Source: an uncultured Oscillospiraceae bacterium (GTDB lineage: Bacteria > Bacillota > Clostridia > Oscillospirales > Acutalibacteraceae). Taken from it: a stretch of 7,513 nucleotides of DNA. This document shows, in pieces, positions 5,772 through 7,513 of the stretch. The notes beneath the pieces were generated by a model. It saw nothing but the letters and a program-made list of their open reading frames with translations. It ran no database searches and was not told where the DNA came from. Both the position numbers and the translations under genes were made by a program. The DNA lies in NCBI GenBank assembly GCA_900555545.1, contig USLQ01000043.1, positions 1 through 7,513 on the forward strand, in the 5' to 3' direction. The stretch's first letter is position 1. Each line of letters begins with the position of its first letter.

Positions 5772-7513
5772 TTAGTTTTCTGACGGACTGAACAGGGCTC
5801 GTATTTCCGGCGAGACGTACTGTTCAGGGAGATAGAGGGAGAACAGGGAATCCCCCATGCGGATCTCGATGGCGTAGCCTCCGTTTCCGGTGTAGTACCA
5901 GGGATACAGATGCTCCTGTATGGCGCTGAGCTGTGCCTGTGTCAGTGCTGCGGAGCCTTCGAATGGCTGATAGGTCTCCTCTGAGGACATTACATGACGA
6001 GAGCTGGTGAACAGCCTGGATGAGTGGTCATCGCCTGAGGAACTGTAGAATCCTTCAGTCGCAAGATCGTAGACTTCTGTAATTGGTACTGCACAGATTC
6101 CAGCTGCTTCCGGGATCTCTCCCGATACGGCGGGGATCATTCCTTGCTCGCGTAGGAAAGAGAGCGTATGTGCCATACTATCCGTGAGCGGATAAAAATC
6201 CCGATCATAGTGCAACAGGTCATACTCTTCCAGCTGGAGGTCTGTCCCCTCATTGAAGCGTAAAAAGTAGCGGTTTGGATGTTCTGGATAAAAACGCTGC
6301 TGCACTGTCTGAGTTATCATGTCGTCAATCAAAGCCTGTTTGAGCAGCGTGTGCTGTTCGGGGGTGAGTGATAGTGCGGAATTTTCTCCGGTGATCGCAT
6401 CTGCGAGAAAGACGGTTCCCGTCTCATATCCATAGGCGGCCTGACGGTCGGGATGTTCCACAAGGGGATTGGCCTCGTCCTCCTCCAGCATCTGCTGCGT
6501 CGGATTGGAGGAGATAACTTCCCGTATCGTATCCTTGGACCAGTCCGTCTCATAAAGCAGGAGGGATTTCTGCAGTGTTTCAACAGTCACACGCGGATAG
6601 TAACGTTTGATCTCGCTTCCGTCTTCGAGCAGATAGACAATGCACAGCGGCTTATCGACGGTCTGCTCCGCGTCTTTCGAATCAATCATCATCTGATGCA
6701 GCCGGCGGGCAAATTCAATATCCCGCTCCGTTGTAAGCGCACCTCCCAGATGGTCATTATCGGTGTTAGCGGAAAAAACACCAATGCTTACGCCCCCGTT
6801 AAAATACTTTTCCCCGTAAATTTTAAAAGAGTAATCCGCGTCCACATAGACTTCTTTGATATCATCTGCCTGCGGAATCCGGCTGGTGTAGCCGAAGAGT
6901 CCGGTCGCGAAAACGGCGTAGACGGCAATTGGGACAGCAAGGTGGATCGGGAGCTTCCACAGCCCTCTCAGTAAATCTTTTCCACTCCGGGTGAGGACTG
7001 CTTCTATTATCAGGTAAATAACGGCATAGGGGAGCAGCGCAATAGCAAATGCCAATACATGGTTCATCCGGTTGTACAAAAAGTAAAGTACCGCAGTGGA
7101 GGCGCCGAAGCCAAGAACGAGTTCTACGGCAAAGTTGAGGATTTTGTTCTTACCGATAAAGCCGCTGATCTCCGTCCGCCGCCGTTGAAAGATGAGCAGT
7201 GCGATTCCAAGGCATATGGCGCACGCTGCCAACCAGGGCAGCAGTTCCAGGAATGCCGAAGTTGTAGTCTCAGGTGAGAGCGCGTTCTCACGCTCGGGCA
7301 TTGCCATATTTTCCAATCCCTGTTGTAAGAAAAAGATTGGATTGTACCGGGTGGAATCCTGCACAAGAGATTCGCTGAGCTCCTGATAATCGCCGAAGTA
7401 TACCTGTCTTGCGCTGTATGGACTGCCCCACAACAGGGTGGACATCAGGAATTGGAGGCAGTAGATCAGAATGGTGGGCAACAGGAGGATTACGGCGGAA
7501 AAACCCATGCCCT
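5772..7513 (-). CDS. ABC-2-type permease-like membrane protein with large C-terminal soluble domain, N-terminus missing
   Basis: The frame is open up to the window edge, so the protein probably starts upstream; the Met at 7508 has no usable ribosome site in the five bases before it. From that Met there are 578 residues. Hydrophobic segments lie at about 2-27, 87-107, 123-145, 150-172 and 184-206. They are followed by a soluble region of about 370 residues with no further membrane span. The junction GYTSRIPQADDIKEVYV (206-222) resembles the point in Clostridia ABC-2 permease-like proteins where the last membrane helix passes into a soluble domain of the DUF6449 type. I recall this pattern rather than having searched for it. 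Such proteins usually sit beside an ABC ATPase and a GntR-type regulator, which would lie beyond 7513. The transported substrate is unknown. The gene converges on the lipid kinase, sharing the hairpin at 5726-5757. Confidence 0.65.
   Translation of the reverse strand, partial: GMGFSAVILLLPTILIYCLQFLMSTLLWGSPYSARQVYFGDYQELSESLVQDSTRYNPIFFLQQGLENMAMPERENALSPETTTSAFLELLPWLAACAICLGIALLIFQRRRTEISGFIGKNKILNFAVELVLGFGASTAVLYFLYNRMNHVLAFAIALLPYAVIYLIIEAVLTRSGKDLLRGLWKLPIHLAVPIAVYAVFATGLFGYTSRIPQADDIKEVYVDADYSFKIYGEKYFNGGVSIGVFSANTDNDHLGGALTTERDIEFARRLHQMMIDSKDAEQTVDKPLCIVYLLEDGSEIKRYYPRVTVETLQKSLLLYETDWSKDTIREVISSNPTQQMLEEDEANPLVEHPDRQAAYGYETGTVFLADAITGENSALSLTPEQHTLLKQALIDDMITQTVQQRFYPEHPNRYFLRFNEGTDLQLEEYDLLHYDRDFYPLTDSMAHTLSFLREQGMIPAVSGEIPEAAGICAVPITEVYDLATEGFYSSSGDDHSSRLFTSSRHVMSSEETYQPFEGSAALTQAQLSAIQEHLYPWYYTGNGGYAIEIRMGDSLFSLYLPEQYVSPEIRALFSPSEN

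Noticed and set aside
6453..6974. Plus-strand open frame (173 codons) inside the permease-like gene
   Set aside because: It is the antisense shadow of a coherent membrane protein gene, with no plausible start signal or family resemblance.

Overview
The window looks like an ordinary chromosomal segment of a Gram-positive, Firmicutes-type bacterium, most likely a gut-associated Clostridia of the Oscillospiraceae/Ruminococcaceae kind. The reasons are the pair of a DivIC-type division gene followed by a YabR-type S1 gene, a long-form hibernation factor, strong AAGGAG-type ribosome binding sites, a balanced base composition, and a two-subunit class I fumarase alpha chain. The placement rests on gene content and style only, since no 16S or other marker RNA is present.

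Layout, left to right. (1) Bases 1-222 hold the end of a septum-formation-initiator (DivIC/FtsB-like) gene, followed by an S1-domain RNA-binding gene (257-718) that ends in a good intrinsic terminator (734-766). (2) A metal-dependent amidohydrolase of unknown substrate (779-1945) is followed after one base by a class I fumarate hydratase alpha subunit (1947-2789). The usual beta-subunit gene does not follow. (3) A consensus-like extended -10 promoter (2805-2832) and a leader of about 100 bases drive a long-form ribosome hibernation factor (2943-3473), closed by an intrinsic terminator (3489-3513). That terminator overlaps a second, mutually exclusive hairpin. (4) A THUMP-domain RNA methyltransferase (3539-4654) and a diacylglycerol/lipid kinase (4670-5668) form a close pair. 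The kinase has a likely promoter of its own inside the 3' end of the methyltransferase gene (4515-4543). (5) A convergent intergenic region (5669-5771) carries a short direct-repeat/inverted structure and a large shared terminator hairpin. (6) On the minus strand, 5772-7513 encodes most of a membrane protein resembling the ABC-2-type permeases with a large C-terminal soluble domain; its N-terminus lies beyond the window.

Functionally the genes are mostly housekeeping: division, RNA binding/translation, ribosome hibernation, rRNA modification, lipid phosphorylation and central carbon metabolism. I see no phage genes, insertion sequence, CRISPR array, toxin-antitoxin pair, defence island or RNA gene, and no convincing undescribed system. 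The observations most worth a second look are the orphan fumarase alpha subunit coupled to the amidohydrolase, the shortened S1-domain loop, the overlapping alternative hairpins after the hibernation-factor gene, and the internal promoter for the lipid kinase.
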